A stretch of 64,000 nt of DNA from Methanomicrobium sp. W14 (GTDB lineage: Archaea > Halobacteriota > Methanomicrobia > Methanomicrobiales > Methanomicrobiaceae), in assembly GCF_017875315.1 (NCBI RefSeq), contig NZ_JAGGMM010000002.1, positions 1-64,000 on the forward strand, written 5' to 3'. Numbering within the stretch: position 1 is the first letter of the stretch; every line of letters begins with the position of its first letter. The position numbers and the translations under genes were made by a program. Positions 17,761-26,804 of the stretch are shown here, piece after piece. The notes under the pieces were generated by a model. That model was given only the letters and a program-made list of their open reading frames with translations. It did no database searches and was not told the DNA's origin.

Positions 17761-17945
17761 TAAATAATACTATATAATATTAACTAATTGATTAGTAAAA
17801 AAAGTAAAAAAGTAAAAAAGTAAAAAAGTAAAAAATAAAAAATTATATAATAATATAAAATATGACTGTAAACATATTTTGTAAAAATATACTATAAATA
17901 TATTACAGACAGTCAAAAAGAATGTACGGAGAATAGTGACAGATT
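17761..17945. other. AT-rich duplex-unwinding segment with GTAAAAAA tandem repeats
   Basis: About 185 bases of almost pure A and T between the two inner origin boxes. From 17795 to about 17842 an eight-base unit GTAAAAAA is repeated roughly five times with small variations, and an imperfect dyad (GACTGT at 17864-17869 with ACAGTC at 17909-17914) encloses further TATA-like sequence. Such segments are where archaeal origins melt. There are no coding signs. Confidence 0.72.
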
Positions 17946-18140
17946 AAATTGCGCAGGAATTGAGACTAAAGTCATTTCTTTTTTTACTTTTTCATTCATC
18001 AAATTTCGGACTTGCAGTCCTAAATATCTCTTATTTTCTTTTATTTTCTAAATTAAACAGAAAATTACTGTTATTTCCTTTTTCTGTGTATTTTTTTGCG
18101 CATAATAAAAGAGAAAAGACGGAGAGCATACCTGAAGATT

Positions 18141-18169
18141 TTCCAGTAGAAACAAAGGGGTGGGGGTTT
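18141..18169 (+). repeat. Inner origin recognition box, right arm
   Basis: Plus-strand TTCCAGTAGAAAC, one base, then AAGGGGTGGGGGT, inverted relative to the box at 17651-17678 with 462 bases between them. The pair brackets the AT-rich segment. This divergent arrangement positions Orc1 on both sides of the melting region, as for bidirectional initiation. Confidence 0.85.
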
Positions 18170-18232
18170 ACCTGTTCAAAAAATTCATACATTTTCTAAT
18201 TTTCTTTTTTTATTTCTTCATATTGTCTTCTT

Positions 18233-19105
18233 TTATTTCGTAACATCAAGAAGAGCTACCCTTTCCGCCACAAGTTCGGGAAGTCTGCTGTATCCGGCTA
18301 TTTTAATTTCATCATCCGAGATCTCAAACATTTTCATCAGGGCAGCAGTCTTTTTCTTAAAAATTTCATCAAATTTTTCATCAGATTTCTCTGATCCCAA
18401 CCCTTTAGATGCGTCTTTTTTGGTTTTGTTTAAGTCTTCATCCGGGAATGAATGGAGATTTTGAAGTTTTTCAAGGAAAAAATCATATGCATAAAGACTG
18501 TACGGATTTTTTGGGTCTTTACAGGAGTTGTCAAACGAAAAAAGGCCTGAAAGTTCATTAAAAACTTTTGATATTATTGTACCGGCTGTTTTGCTGTCAT
18601 TTATTCTTTCGGAGCTGTCTACAGCTACACAGATGTAAAGTCTGTTTCTGCCTCTTTTAAATCCCAGAGAACCGGCTTCGCTGCATTGTCTTGTCCCCGC
18701 AGCGTACAGAAGTACTTCCATTTCAAATGATTTTGAGATCTGTTCTCCTCTGCTCCACGCTCTTTTGGCATGAAAGACAGCACTTTTGATGTGCCTGATT
18801 CCTGCAATGTACCTCTCGTCAAGGCAGATTATATGTACATTGTTTTTGTCTTCTGTTTTTTTGAGCTCTTTAAGGTAGTTTTTTACATCTGCAATCTCAG
18901 CAGAAGCTGCTTTTATTCCACAGAAAAGAATGGAGGCACGGTAGCAGGCTTTGTCTTTACTGTCTGTTTTTTCAGGTTCCTCAAAATTTGAATCTTTTGG
19001 TATTTCCACTGAAAAAAACTCACAGCATTCCGTGTTATTCCCCTGACTTTTTTCCTTTATTTCCTCTTTCTCTTTTTCAGTTCTTTTTTTATTTTTTTCT
19101 GTCAT
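18233..19105 (-). CDS. KEOPS complex subunit Cgi121-like, with charged extension
   Basis: Recognised from the Cgi121/TPRKB core: IICLDERYIAGIRHIKSAVFHAKRAW, then MEVLLYAAGTRQCSEA and the SLGFKRGRNRLYICVAVD strand. Cgi121 binds Bud32 and the tRNA 3' end in KEOPS, which makes the t6A37 modification. I start at the ATG at 19105, preceded by TGAGG seven bases upstream; upstream Met codons at 19150 and 19171 lack such a site. At 290 residues it is almost twice the usual length: the first 35 residues are Lys/Glu-rich, and a second charged stretch (KTKKDASKGLGSEKSDEKFD) lies in the C-terminal half. It is followed by oriC and preceded by hel308. Confidence 0.82.
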   Translation of the reverse strand: MTEKNKKRTEKEKEEIKEKSQGNNTECCEFFSVEIPKDSNFEEPEKTDSKDKACYRASILFCGIKAASAEIADVKNYLKELKKTEDKNNVHIICLDERYIAGIRHIKSAVFHAKRAWSRGEQISKSFEMEVLLYAAGTRQCSEAGSLGFKRGRNRLYICVAVDSSERINDSKTAGTIISKVFNELSGLFSFDNSCKDPKNPYSLYAYDFFLEKLQNLHSFPDEDLNKTKKDASKGLGSEKSDEKFDEIFKKKTAALMKMFEISDDEIKIAGYSRLPELVAERVALLDVTK

Positions 19106-19354
19106 TTTTTTCCTCAGGCAGTCTGCATTTTTTATTCTTTTTGATTTCATTTTGTACAAGCGTAAGTGCAAATTTTTTCGCGGGTCAGATTGAAGGTATA
19201 AACCGCAGTTTTAAGCTTTACATGGTTTTTACAAGGCTATTTTTTTACAGGGTTATATTTCCGCTTTTTCAGAATTCTTCAGGACCATTAAGCCCGGCGT
19301 TTAAACCTGTGAAACAACTTTCCGGCTTTTACGGGATATATTTTTACCAGACTC

Positions 19355-21715
19355 TCAGAATTCAAAAATAGATTTCTGTGCCCCTGGTAAAGGATTTCCC
19401 TCGTTTTCTACGGACCCGGAGGATTCATTTTTTTTCGCTTTTTTTTGTTTAGTTTCAGTTTTTGGACTTTTTATGAAATGGCTGCTTTTTTCACCGCTGC
19501 CGCCTCTTAATTCTCTGTCAAAATCAGAGTAGTCCCTTTCTTCCCTTTCAGCCTGGTCCATCACCTGTGCGGCAATTTTTTTCCCGAGAATTGCAGAAAG
19601 TTTTTCAAAACCGGTAGTTTTTATCTTCGATGGCCCGGTTATTCCGTTGTTGAACAGCCTTCTTGCACGTACACGCCCGATATTTCTGAGTTTCACAAGC
19701 GGGATAAGTTCGCGTTTGATACCGTGTTTCATCCTCAGCTCGACTTCTGCGATGCTTCCCTTAAGGTCAGGCGACATCATCCGCGATATTCTTGATGCGG
19801 AGTACAAAAGCCAGTTCATGCCCTCTACGGCGTTGTAAACGTCACCCGGTCCGATACCGAATCTTGTGCATATCATATTCTCGCCGACTTCGGATATCCA
19901 GTTGTCGAGGACCATCGCGGTCTTAAGCGCCCTGTAGTCATCTTCCATGGTTTCATAGGATATCTCAAGCCAGAGTTCATCCTCGTGCTCGTAATAGAAC
20001 TTTTCAAGAACAGGCATATCGTCTTTTTTTACGTAGAGGTTGAACATGTCCGGAGTTTTGCATAGTAGCTGAAGAAGCCCGATATCTGAAAAAACAGATG
20101 CCGTGTCCTCTTCCGAGACCTTTGTCTTAAGTTTTTTAGCATTCATCCCGGCATTTAATAGTCCCTGTTTTTCGCGGAGCACACCTGCAATCATCTCCGC
20201 ACTCGCAGGGTTTATGTAAAGCCTTGACACCAGGTTTCCGTACTCGGTCGCGGAGAGCCTGCCGTCTATATTCGTTATCATTCCGGCAGACTCCAGGTAT
20301 GAAACCGAGTTTTCGACGATCTCGGAAAGGTACCTGCTTTTTTTGTTTATGTAGACGTAAAACGTCCTTTCAAGAAAGTCTACGAGGTCTTTGGAGTCCT
20401 TTACGAATTCTGTTGAAATAAGAGACAAGACCTGTGCACACAGGGCATATTCATCATCAAGGCGGGACCTGACATCCTCTGCGGGGGCGTCAATAAACTC
20501 CTCGTAAAGCCCGTTTGCCATATCCCTGCCCTTTGCAATAAGAACTGACTCACCATAGGGGTCAAGGTGCGGTCTGCCTGCCCTTCCCGCCATCTGCCTG
20601 TATTCGCGGACGGGAATAGGGACCATACCTTCACCTCCCTTAAACCTTAGAAAGTCGCGAATTATTACACGCCTTGCCGGGAGGTTGAGGCCTGCTGCAA
20701 GCGTCGGCGTTGATGATATGACTTTTATTTTTCCGTCACGGAAACCTTTTTCAACAATCTGTCTCTGTTCCTTTTTCATTCCGGCATGGTGAAAGGAAGC
20801 GCCTTTTTTCGTGCAGAGTGCAAGAGTTTTGCCCATGTCTGTCTCTGCGACTTCCCCGAGTTTTTTGCTTATGCTCTCAAGTGCATCTGCATCTGTAACA
20901 CCCGAAGCCGGCTCATATTTTTCGAGGGCTTTTGCCATTCTCTTCGCAAAACCTTCAGCATTTCTCCTTGAATTTACGAAAACAAGGCACTGACCGCCTT
21001 CTGTGATACAGTCCAGGCAGAGGTTTGTGTCATCCTCTTTTGAAGGGGTTTTAACTGGTCTTTCCCCGTCCTCAAAGAATATCGTTCCGCTGTAGTACAC
21101 ACCCTCCTTTAATTCCACCGGGCGCCAGTCAGACGTTACGTGGTCCGCCTCAAGCCATCCTGAAAAAACCCTCGGATTGCCTATTGTTGCAGTAAGGGCG
21201 ATAATCTGCATATTTTCGTTTCTGTACCGAAGTTTTGTTATCACCATCTCAAGCGTTGCACCGCGGTCTTCGGAGTCGATGAGGTGCGCTTCGTCCACGA
21301 CAAGGCAGGAAATCATATCCATCCATTTTGCCCTGTTTCTCAACAGTGAGTCCGCTTTTTCACTTGTTGTAATGATGATGTCGTTTTTCCCGAGATACTC
21401 GTCCTTTTTGTCGAGGTCGCCTGTCGCTATTCCGACCCTGACACCTTTTCCTGAAAATTCGTCGTATTTTTCGGACGCAAGGGCTTTAAGGGGTACAACA
21501 TAAAGACACTTCCCGTTTTTTGCGATGTGGCTGTGCATCGCCATTTCGGCAACAAGGGTTTTTCCGCTTGCAGTCGGAATTGAAATTAAGAGGTTTTTTC
21601 CCTCAAGAAGCCCCTTTTCGATGCACTCGGCCTGTGGAGGGTAAAGCTTATTTATTCCGGATTTTTCGCAGGCTTTTACAAGAGGCTGCGGGAGGCTGAG
21701 CTCGGAAAGTTTCAT
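19355..21715 (-). CDS. hel308: ATP-dependent DNA helicase Hel308
   Basis: Superfamily 2, Ski2-like 3'-5' helicase acting on forked and stalled replication structures. In 786 residues: Q-motif YPPQAECI near 25-32, Walker A IPTASGKT (46-53), motif Ib region TTSEKADSLLR, DEAH box VVDEAHLI (139-146), motif III ALTATIGN (173-180), motif IV-V region STPTLAAGLNLPARRVIIRD, motif VI QMAGRAGRP near 377, a winged-helix and ratchet domain, and a C-terminal helix-hairpin-helix IGRVRARRLFNNGITG. The C-terminus ends in a charged tail. Its promoter side carries an outer-type origin box just 12 bases beyond the start, so expression and replication signals overlap. Proximity to oriC and Cgi121 is plausible for a replication-repair neighbourhood. 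Confidence 0.95.
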   Translation of the reverse strand: MKLSELSLPQPLVKACEKSGINKLYPPQAECIEKGLLEGKNLLISIPTASGKTLVAEMAMHSHIAKNGKCLYVVPLKALASEKYDEFSGKGVRVGIATGDLDKKDEYLGKNDIIITTSEKADSLLRNRAKWMDMISCLVVDEAHLIDSEDRGATLEMVITKLRYRNENMQIIALTATIGNPRVFSGWLEADHVTSDWRPVELKEGVYYSGTIFFEDGERPVKTPSKEDDTNLCLDCITEGGQCLVFVNSRRNAEGFAKRMAKALEKYEPASGVTDADALESISKKLGEVAETDMGKTLALCTKKGASFHHAGMKKEQRQIVEKGFRDGKIKVISSTPTLAAGLNLPARRVIIRDFLRFKGGEGMVPIPVREYRQMAGRAGRPHLDPYGESVLIAKGRDMANGLYEEFIDAPAEDVRSRLDDEYALCAQVLSLISTEFVKDSKDLVDFLERTFYVYINKKSRYLSEIVENSVSYLESAGMITNIDGRLSATEYGNLVSRLYINPASAEMIAGVLREKQGLLNAGMNAKKLKTKVSEEDTASVFSDIGLLQLLCKTPDMFNLYVKKDDMPVLEKFYYEHEDELWLEISYETMEDDYRALKTAMVLDNWISEVGENMICTRFGIGPGDVYNAVEGMNWLLYSASRISRMMSPDLKGSIAEVELRMKHGIKRELIPLVKLRNIGRVRARRLFNNGITGPSKIKTTGFEKLSAILGKKIAAQVMDQAEREERDYSDFDRELRGGSGEKSSHFIKSPKTETKQKKAKKNESSGSVENEGNPLPGAQKSIFEF

Positions 21716-21727
21716 AATCTCAAACCA

Positions 21728-21744
21728 ACCCCTTTATTTCCACT
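21728..21744 (-). repeat. Outer origin recognition box, right copy
   Basis: On the minus strand the 17 bases AGTGGAAATAAAGGGGT are identical to the cores of the two left outer boxes and point towards the orc1 locus from the opposite side. The first half of the dyad is degenerate (AGAGTGG rather than CCAGTGG). It lies 12 bases upstream of the hel308 start. Confidence 0.65.
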
Positions 21745-21977
21745 CTATTTAAATCCAGGGCCTTCTTTAAAGGAAAATAAACTTCTTTAACAGGTTTTAG
21801 TTGCACTGGAAATATACCTCTGGTGTCTTTGGGACCACAACGAAGTAAAGCCGCGGAGTTTAAGAAACACCTGGTATTCAGTGCGGTTTTCATTGAAAAC
21901 ATACTTTTTGCTGCATATTTTTCTCTATTTACAGGGCGTATTTTATTGCATTTTTAATTTTTTCAGATGAAGGCAAA

Positions 21978-22520
21978 TCAATAGTAATAGTCGAGGATAT
22001 TTGTTTTTGCCTCTTTTTTCTTTCTGTCAAGGTATGAGAACACGCTTTCGTGCGGGATCCCTTCGATAAGCATCTCTATTGCTGTACGTGCTGTCTTCGT
22101 CTGCTCTATTCCGCCTATTAAAGCAACGGTCTTTCCGTATACCGAAATTTCGGCGCCTGTCATATTCTCAATCTGTTCACGTGACTTGCCCGCCTTTCCG
22201 ATAATTCTTCCACGGATTCTCTCCATCTGCTTAGGTGAATTGCAGCTTGAGTTCAGGTCTATTATCTCGAAGACCATGTCCTCGTCCTCAAGAAGCGCAA
22301 AGGCTCTTTCAGGTGAGAATCCCCTGCTGACCGCGTGTATAATGTCTGTAGCCTTAAGTACAGCCACAGGGTCTTCAGCCTTTATCGAGACAATTCCCTC
22401 GTCGCTGTCGATTTCAAGGGAAGTCCCGGTTTTCTTTTCAATAAGACGTTTTGTTTTTCCGCCTTTTCCTATTATAACCGCAACCCTGTCACGTGTTATT
22501 TTGATCTCCTGACTTGTCAT
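21978..22520 (-). CDS. KH-domain RNA-processing protein (Pno1/Dim2-like)
   Basis: A 180-residue RNA-binding protein with two KH domains. KH1 has the GxxG loop GKGG in VAVIIGKGGKTKRLIEKKTG (about 13-32), and KH2 has GKAG in RIIGKAGKSREQIENMTG (about 108-126). This is the archaeal homologue of Pno1/Dim2, which helps mature the 3' end of 16S rRNA together with Nob1 and Rio kinases. In many archaea it neighbours rio1; here rio1 is 28 kb away (50749-51537). The ATG at 22520 gives the expected length. About 260 bases separate it from hel308 downstream. Confidence 0.92.
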   Translation of the reverse strand: MTSQEIKITRDRVAVIIGKGGKTKRLIEKKTGTSLEIDSDEGIVSIKAEDPVAVLKATDIIHAVSRGFSPERAFALLEDEDMVFEIIDLNSSCNSPKQMERIRGRIIGKAGKSREQIENMTGAEISVYGKTVALIGGIEQTKTARTAIEMLIEGIPHESVFSYLDRKKKEAKTNILDYYY

Positions 22521-22854
22521 TGCCTGCCTCTTTTTTAATTGTTCATACTATTGAATTTGCGAGCGTAAAATAATTTGGCGGTTCTGGGAATTAAGGAAAA
22601 AACCGGCTGAAAAATTCGCGGAGCTGTCTCTATTGCGTTTTCAGTTCCGCCGGAAAATCTGGGATTTAACAGGGTTTAAACTATTTTTCACCACTTTTTT
22701 TATTCAGGGATATATTTCATGGTTAAAAGAAATGAAGAATTTTTAATTTTTTATGTTGTATTTTTTCTTCACCGGCGTTTTTTTGTGATCAGACAAATTT
22801 ATCTTTGTATTCCCGTATATTGGATTGTAAAAGGGAGCAGGAGGACAGGTTTTC
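22521..22854. other. Divergent intergenic region, 334 bases
   Basis: Separates the KH protein gene (leftwards) and the glutamate-synthase-like gene (rightwards). It is AT-rich and contains a clear ribosome binding site GGAGGA for the right-hand gene. I see no convincing palindrome or RNA gene. Confidence 0.5.
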
Positions 22855-24369
22855 ATGACATATTATCAGTGCAATGTATGCAGGGTTTTTGAGTATGATT
22901 CAAAGAGAGGAGATTCAGTAACCGGAATAAAGCCAGGGACTGTCCCTGCTGATTTTCCGGACGACTGGAAGTGCCCGATATGCATGTCAGGCAAAAGCCA
23001 CCTTGAAAGGGTGGAAAGGGTAGGTGATGCAGAAAAAAAACAGACTGAGGAGTATTTTATAACCTGCCCTGTGTGCGGAGCAAAAAACGTCATTACGTCG
23101 AAAAATATCCATATGGAGTCCGCAGAAACAACTCCGGTGCAGAAGGACGAACCTTCTGTGTGGAACCGCGATTCCGATGAGACCGAACCGGATATGGGAA
23201 TGATTCACAGGATAGCCGCTTCAGGAGAGTCTTTCATAGAGCCGATGAGGACTAAAAAGAAAGTTGTGTCCTGGGATGACATACTGATATGCGGCGCCCA
23301 GATAGCAAAAATTCCGCTGAACGACGACGATTATGTCTCTGCAGAGACCGTTATAGGACCTAACGCAAAATACCCCCTTGTAATAGAGACCCCTGTTTTT
23401 GTAACCCACATGTCATACGGGGCGCTTTCAAAGGAGGTGTGTACAGCTCTTTCAAAGGGAAGCGCTGCGGCAAAAACCGCCGTCGGCTCAGGTGAAGGCG
23501 GAATACTTGAAGACTCGATAGAAAGCTCCTACAGGTTCATATTCGAGTACGTCCCGAACCGCTACAGTGTTACAGATGAGAACCTGAAAAGGGCTGATGC
23601 AATAGAGATAAAGATAGGGCAGTCTGCAAAACCCGGTGCCGGAGGATATATCCCTGCCGAAAAGGCGACCGCGGAGATTTCAGAGATGAGGGGATTTCCC
23701 CCGGGCACTGACATTATAACTCCGGCAAACTACGACGACATAAGATCAGCGGAGGACCTCCTGGAAAAGGTTGAGTGGCTCAGGAAAAAATCGTGCGGAA
23801 GACCTGTAGGAGTGAAAATAGCCGCGGGGAACATTGAAGACGACCTTGAAGCTGTTGTCTACGCAAATCCCGATTTTATAACTGTAGACGGAAGGCCGGG
23901 TTCGACAGCCGGTGCGGGCAAAATAATCAAGGACTCAACATCGGTTCCTACGATTTATGCACTCCACAGGGCGAGAAAATACCTTGACAGCGTCAAAAGG
24001 CAGGACATATCGCTTATAATCACAGGGGGTCTCAGAATTTCTTCTGACTTTGCAAAAGCTCTTGCAATGGGAGCTGACGCGGTTGCTATCGGAACAGCGG
24101 CACTTATGGCTGCGGCGTGCCAGCAGTACAGGCTTTGCGACACCGGGAAGTGCCCTGTCGGTGTCACGACCCAGGACCCGGGACTTAGAAAGAGGTTAAA
24201 AATTGATATTTCGGCAAAAAAACTTGAAAACTTCCTTAATGTTTCAACAGAAGAGCTGAAATCCTTTGCAAGGCTTACAGGAAACAATAACGTGCATAAG
24301 ATGTCTCTAAAGGACCTTTGCACGACAAATTCTGAAATCTCTGACTTCACCGATATAAGGCATGTCTGA
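22855..24369 (+). CDS. Glutamate synthase-like FMN protein with N-terminal rubredoxin
   Basis: Archaeal-type GltB core, 504 residues. The first 50 residues form a rubredoxin-like knuckle (CNVC near 6-9, CPIC near 40-43), a second zinc-ribbon-like CPVC follows at about 71, then the FMN-binding TIM barrel with THMSYGALSKEV, GSGEGG, the AKPGAGG loop and GRPGSTAGAGK, and an iron-sulfur ligand set Cys422-Cys428-Cys433 in CQQYRLCDTGKC. No amidotransferase domain is present; ammonia must come from another subunit or free ammonium. Rubredoxin as built-in electron donor suggests reduction by a ferredoxin- or F420-linked partner rather than NADPH. Single gene, ATG start behind a GGAGGA site. Confidence 0.88.
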   Translation: MTYYQCNVCRVFEYDSKRGDSVTGIKPGTVPADFPDDWKCPICMSGKSHLERVERVGDAEKKQTEEYFITCPVCGAKNVITSKNIHMESAETTPVQKDEPSVWNRDSDETEPDMGMIHRIAASGESFIEPMRTKKKVVSWDDILICGAQIAKIPLNDDDYVSAETVIGPNAKYPLVIETPVFVTHMSYGALSKEVCTALSKGSAAAKTAVGSGEGGILEDSIESSYRFIFEYVPNRYSVTDENLKRADAIEIKIGQSAKPGAGGYIPAEKATAEISEMRGFPPGTDIITPANYDDIRSAEDLLEKVEWLRKKSCGRPVGVKIAAGNIEDDLEAVVYANPDFITVDGRPGSTAGAGKIIKDSTSVPTIYALHRARKYLDSVKRQDISLIITGGLRISSDFAKALAMGADAVAIGTAALMAAACQQYRLCDTGKCPVGVTTQDPGLRKRLKIDISAKKLENFLNVSTEELKSFARLTGNNNVHKMSLKDLCTTNSEISDFTDIRHV

Positions 24370-24425
24370 ATCCGGCCTGAAAGAAAGTATTTTAGTATTT
24401 TAAACCTTTTTGTTCCTTTTTTACT

Positions 24426-24857
24426 TCATTTTACCACGAGAACTTTGCATGAGGCAGAACGGATAACCTCTTCGGCAACGCTTCCCAAAAGAAGCCTTTC
24501 GAGTCCTTTTTTTCCCTGAGTTCCAATAACTATGAGGTCTATTTCCTTTTCCACGGCGAACTTTACTATTTCTGATGCAGGACGCCCTTCAAGAAGTACA
24601 GTTTCGGGCTCTGTGTCTCCTGAAAATGATTTTACCCACTCAAATGCCTTTTCTGCCTCTTCCTTGAGAATTTCGTAAGTTTCGACAAGCGGGACTTCTT
24701 CGGCTCCTGATGACAGGGTGCCTGTATCGCTTACATATACGGCATAGCCCCGGGCATTGCATACACGCATTATTCTTACACCTTCTTCTATGACAGCCCT
24801 GTTCTTCTCGGAACCGTCAACTGCTATTAGAACTTTTTCAAACAATGAACCAGCCAA
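24426..24857 (-). CDS. Universal stress protein, UspA family
   Basis: A 143-residue UspA fold protein. It begins FEKVLIAVDGSEKNRAV (about 5-21) and ends with the ATP-binding signature GTQGKKGLERLLLGSVAEEV (about 116-135; G-2x-G-9x-G-S/T), so it probably binds ATP. Such proteins respond to starvation or oxidative stress; the precise role is unknown. It follows the MFS gene on the same strand with a gap of 36 bases and may be cotranscribed with it. Confidence 0.9.
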   Translation of the reverse strand: MAGSLFEKVLIAVDGSEKNRAVIEEGVRIMRVCNARGYAVYVSDTGTLSSGAEEVPLVETYEILKEEAEKAFEWVKSFSGDTEPETVLLEGRPASEIVKFAVEKEIDLIVIGTQGKKGLERLLLGSVAEEVIRSASCKVLVVK

Positions 24858-24893
24858 TTTAACAACTTCCTTCCTCAGTAAGGGAATAATCCT

Positions 24894-26669
24894 CTACTTT
24901 ATATCACTGTTGGATATATTTTTTGAACCGGTTCTGTATCCTGTTCCGTCTATCTCCTCTATGTATTTGTTTCCGCGCATCGAGCAGAGGAGTGCGGCTA
25001 TAAATGACAGGGCAGCTCCGATGTAGAATGAAAGGTCAAGCGACGGCATGAATGCAACTGCAAGAGTCTCGGGGAACCAGTTGACGCCTGTAAGTGTTGC
25101 AATGGTTGCAGAGGAAATGCCTGCAACGAGGTCAGGTGAGATGCCGGAAAGTATCATCTGAACCGGGTTGTACCCCAAAAATGCGGCAAAAAGTGCTCCT
25201 GTTGCCGGTATCGCACTCATCTCAGGGATGAGAACTGATGCGTTTACAGCCGTCAAAGCCGAAGAGAGAACCGAAGGAAATGTTTTCGTAAGCTCAACTA
25301 CGACTATCGTAAAAAACATTCCCATTGAGAGGACAAAGCCCGAGTTCATAAGGGTCGACATCATGCCTGAGGAAACCCCGCGGTCGCCTGCCGGCACAGA
25401 ATTCATTATGGCAGCAGAATTCGGTGAGGCGAACATCCCGTTTCCAAGGCCCATTATAAGAAGTGCCGCTGCAAAGAGCAGGTAATCAAAGTCGTACGGA
25501 AGAGCCGCAAGGACCAGAAATGAAATTCCTACAAGTAACATTCCACCGGTGCTGAGCCAGCGGGCTCCGTACCTGTCAGAGAGAATGCCTGAAACCGGCC
25601 CCATCAGTACAAAACCGATTGTAAGAGGAAGCATGTATACTCCCGCCCAGAAAGGAGTCGATTCAAAACTGTAGCCGTGCAAAGGCAGCCAGACACCCTG
25701 AAGGAGGATGATAAGAATTATCATGACGCCGCCGCGGGCAAGAGCCGAGAGAAAACCTGCCGCGTTCCCGAATGCAAAGTTGCGTATTTTAAACAGGTCT
25801 ACCCTGAACATCGGGTCTTTTACGCGCGTTTCGACGACCGGGAAGGCCAGAAGCATCAGAAGTCCTGCTATAAGAGCAGTGATTACAAATGGGTCTTCCC
25901 ATCCCATCGGGGAGTCCCCGTAAGGTACAAGACCGTAGGTTATTCCTATGAGAAATACCGTTAAGCCGCATATAAAAAGGAGGTTGCCCCAGATGTCCAC
26001 TTTCTGGGTGTTCTTCTTCCTGTAGGACGGTTCTTTAAGCTTCAGGTATGCCCAGACTGTCCCGAAGATTCCGAACGGGACGCTTATCAGAAATACGTAC
26101 CTCCAGTTGAAGACCGCAAGAAGACCTCCAATTATAAGGCCTACGAACTGGCCGGATATCGCTGCCACCTGGTTTAGCCCGAGGGCTTTTCCACGCTCGT
26201 CAGGCGGGAATGCGTCTGTCAGTATTGCGGCGCTGTTTGAGAATATGAATGCCGAACCGACGGCCTGGACGAGGCGGAAAACTATTATCTCTATTGCTCC
26301 TGCATCGCCCGTGTCGGGCGTCAGAAAAAGAAGAACCGAACCTGCCGTAAAGATGGCAAAACCCAAATTGTAGAGCCTGACACGACCGTACATATCGGAA
26401 AGGCGCCCGAAACTCAAAAGAAGGGTCGCTGTGACTATTCCGTATCCCATGAGGACCCACAGGAGGTACTGGAATGATGTCAGCGGGTTTATGCTGATTC
26501 CGTTGAATATCGCCGGAAGGGATATCAGCAGGATGCTTCCGTTCACTGCCGCCATGAATATTGCTATTGTAGTATTTGAAAGTGCAATCCACTTGTAGTG
26601 AATGCCCCTGCCGTTTTTATCTCCGGCAACAGAATTAATATCTGGTTGACGTTTTGGGTAAATGCTCAT
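24894..26669 (-). CDS. MFS transporter, DHA2-type 14-TM drug exporter
   Basis: Drug:H+ antiporter-like permease of 591 residues with about 14 transmembrane helices. The first cytosolic loop has motif A as [17 protein letters not shown] (around 93-109) and the first helix shows the DHA2-like [13 protein letters not shown] large loop in the last third and a charged tail ([20 protein letters not shown]) are seen. The neighbouring HxlR regulator gene is divergent, and a candidate operator lies in the shared 135-base gap, so the exporter is probably induced by a toxic or redox-active compound. Substrate unknown. Confidence 0.88.
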   Translation of the reverse strand: MSIYPKRQPDINSVAGDKNGRGIHYKWIALSNTTIAIFMAAVNGSILLISLPAIFNGISINPLTSFQYLLWVLMGYGIVTATLLLSFGRLSDMYGRVRLYNLGFAIFTAGSVLLFLTPDTGDAGAIEIIVFRLVQAVGSAFIFSNSAAILTDAFPPDERGKALGLNQVAAISGQFVGLIIGGLLAVFNWRYVFLISVPFGIFGTVWAYLKLKEPSYRKKNTQKVDIWGNLLFICGLTVFLIGITYGLVPYGDSPMGWEDPFVITALIAGLLMLLAFPVVETRVKDPMFRVDLFKIRNFAFGNAAGFLSALARGGVMIILIILLQGVWLPLHGYSFESTPFWAGVYMLPLTIGFVLMGPVSGILSDRYGARWLSTGGMLLVGISFLVLAALPYDFDYLLFAAALLIMGLGNGMFASPNSAAIMNSVPAGDRGVSSGMMSTLMNSGFVLSMGMFFTIVVVELTKTFPSVLSSALTAVNASVLIPEMSAIPATGALFAAFLGYNPVQMILSGISPDLVAGISSATIATLTGVNWFPETLAVAFMPSLDLSFYIGAALSFIAALLCSMRGNKYIEEIDGTGYRTGSKNISNSDIK

Positions 26670-26728
26670 ATTGTGCTCCCTTTAATAATGGCGGATTGCC
26701 CCGGGGCAGAATCTGGCCGGATGCACTA

Positions 26729-26754
26729 TATTATTCGATGTATTTGAATTAATA
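26729..26754. promoter_or_regulatory. Candidate HxlR operator between MFS and hxlR genes
   Basis: An imperfect inverted repeat, TATTATTC then nine bases then GAATTAATA, lies in the divergent intergenic region about 50 bases from the hxlR start and 60 from the exporter start. HxlR proteins are dimeric winged-helix regulators that bind such dyads. Assignment is by position only. Confidence 0.45.
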
Positions 26755-26804
26755 TTCCATACAAACAATTTTGGGGTATACTATCAAAATATAAAGTTAC
26801 TATT

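Larger units (their letters stand above)
17054..18232. other. Chromosomal replication origin (oriC) candidate
   Basis: An 1.18-kb gene-free region directly upstream of orc1/cdc6. It holds an inverted pair of extended origin boxes (17651-17678 minus, 18141-18169 plus), an additional box at 17341-17362, and between the inverted pair a segment of extreme AT content with tandem A-runs that would melt easily. Short frames predicted inside are not convincing: low-complexity composition, no ribosome binding site. Archaeal origins next to cdc6 genes have exactly this organisation, so oriC is the best call; strand-skew or marker-frequency data would be decisive. Confidence 0.82.

Noticed and set aside
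17795-17842. GTAAAAAA repeats as possible CRISPR array
   Set aside because: Unit is eight bases with no spacers; better explained as an AT-rich unwinding element.
21799-21825. TGCACTGGAAATATACCTC near hel308
   Set aside because: Dyad is partial and the G-string is missing, so I do not count it as a box.
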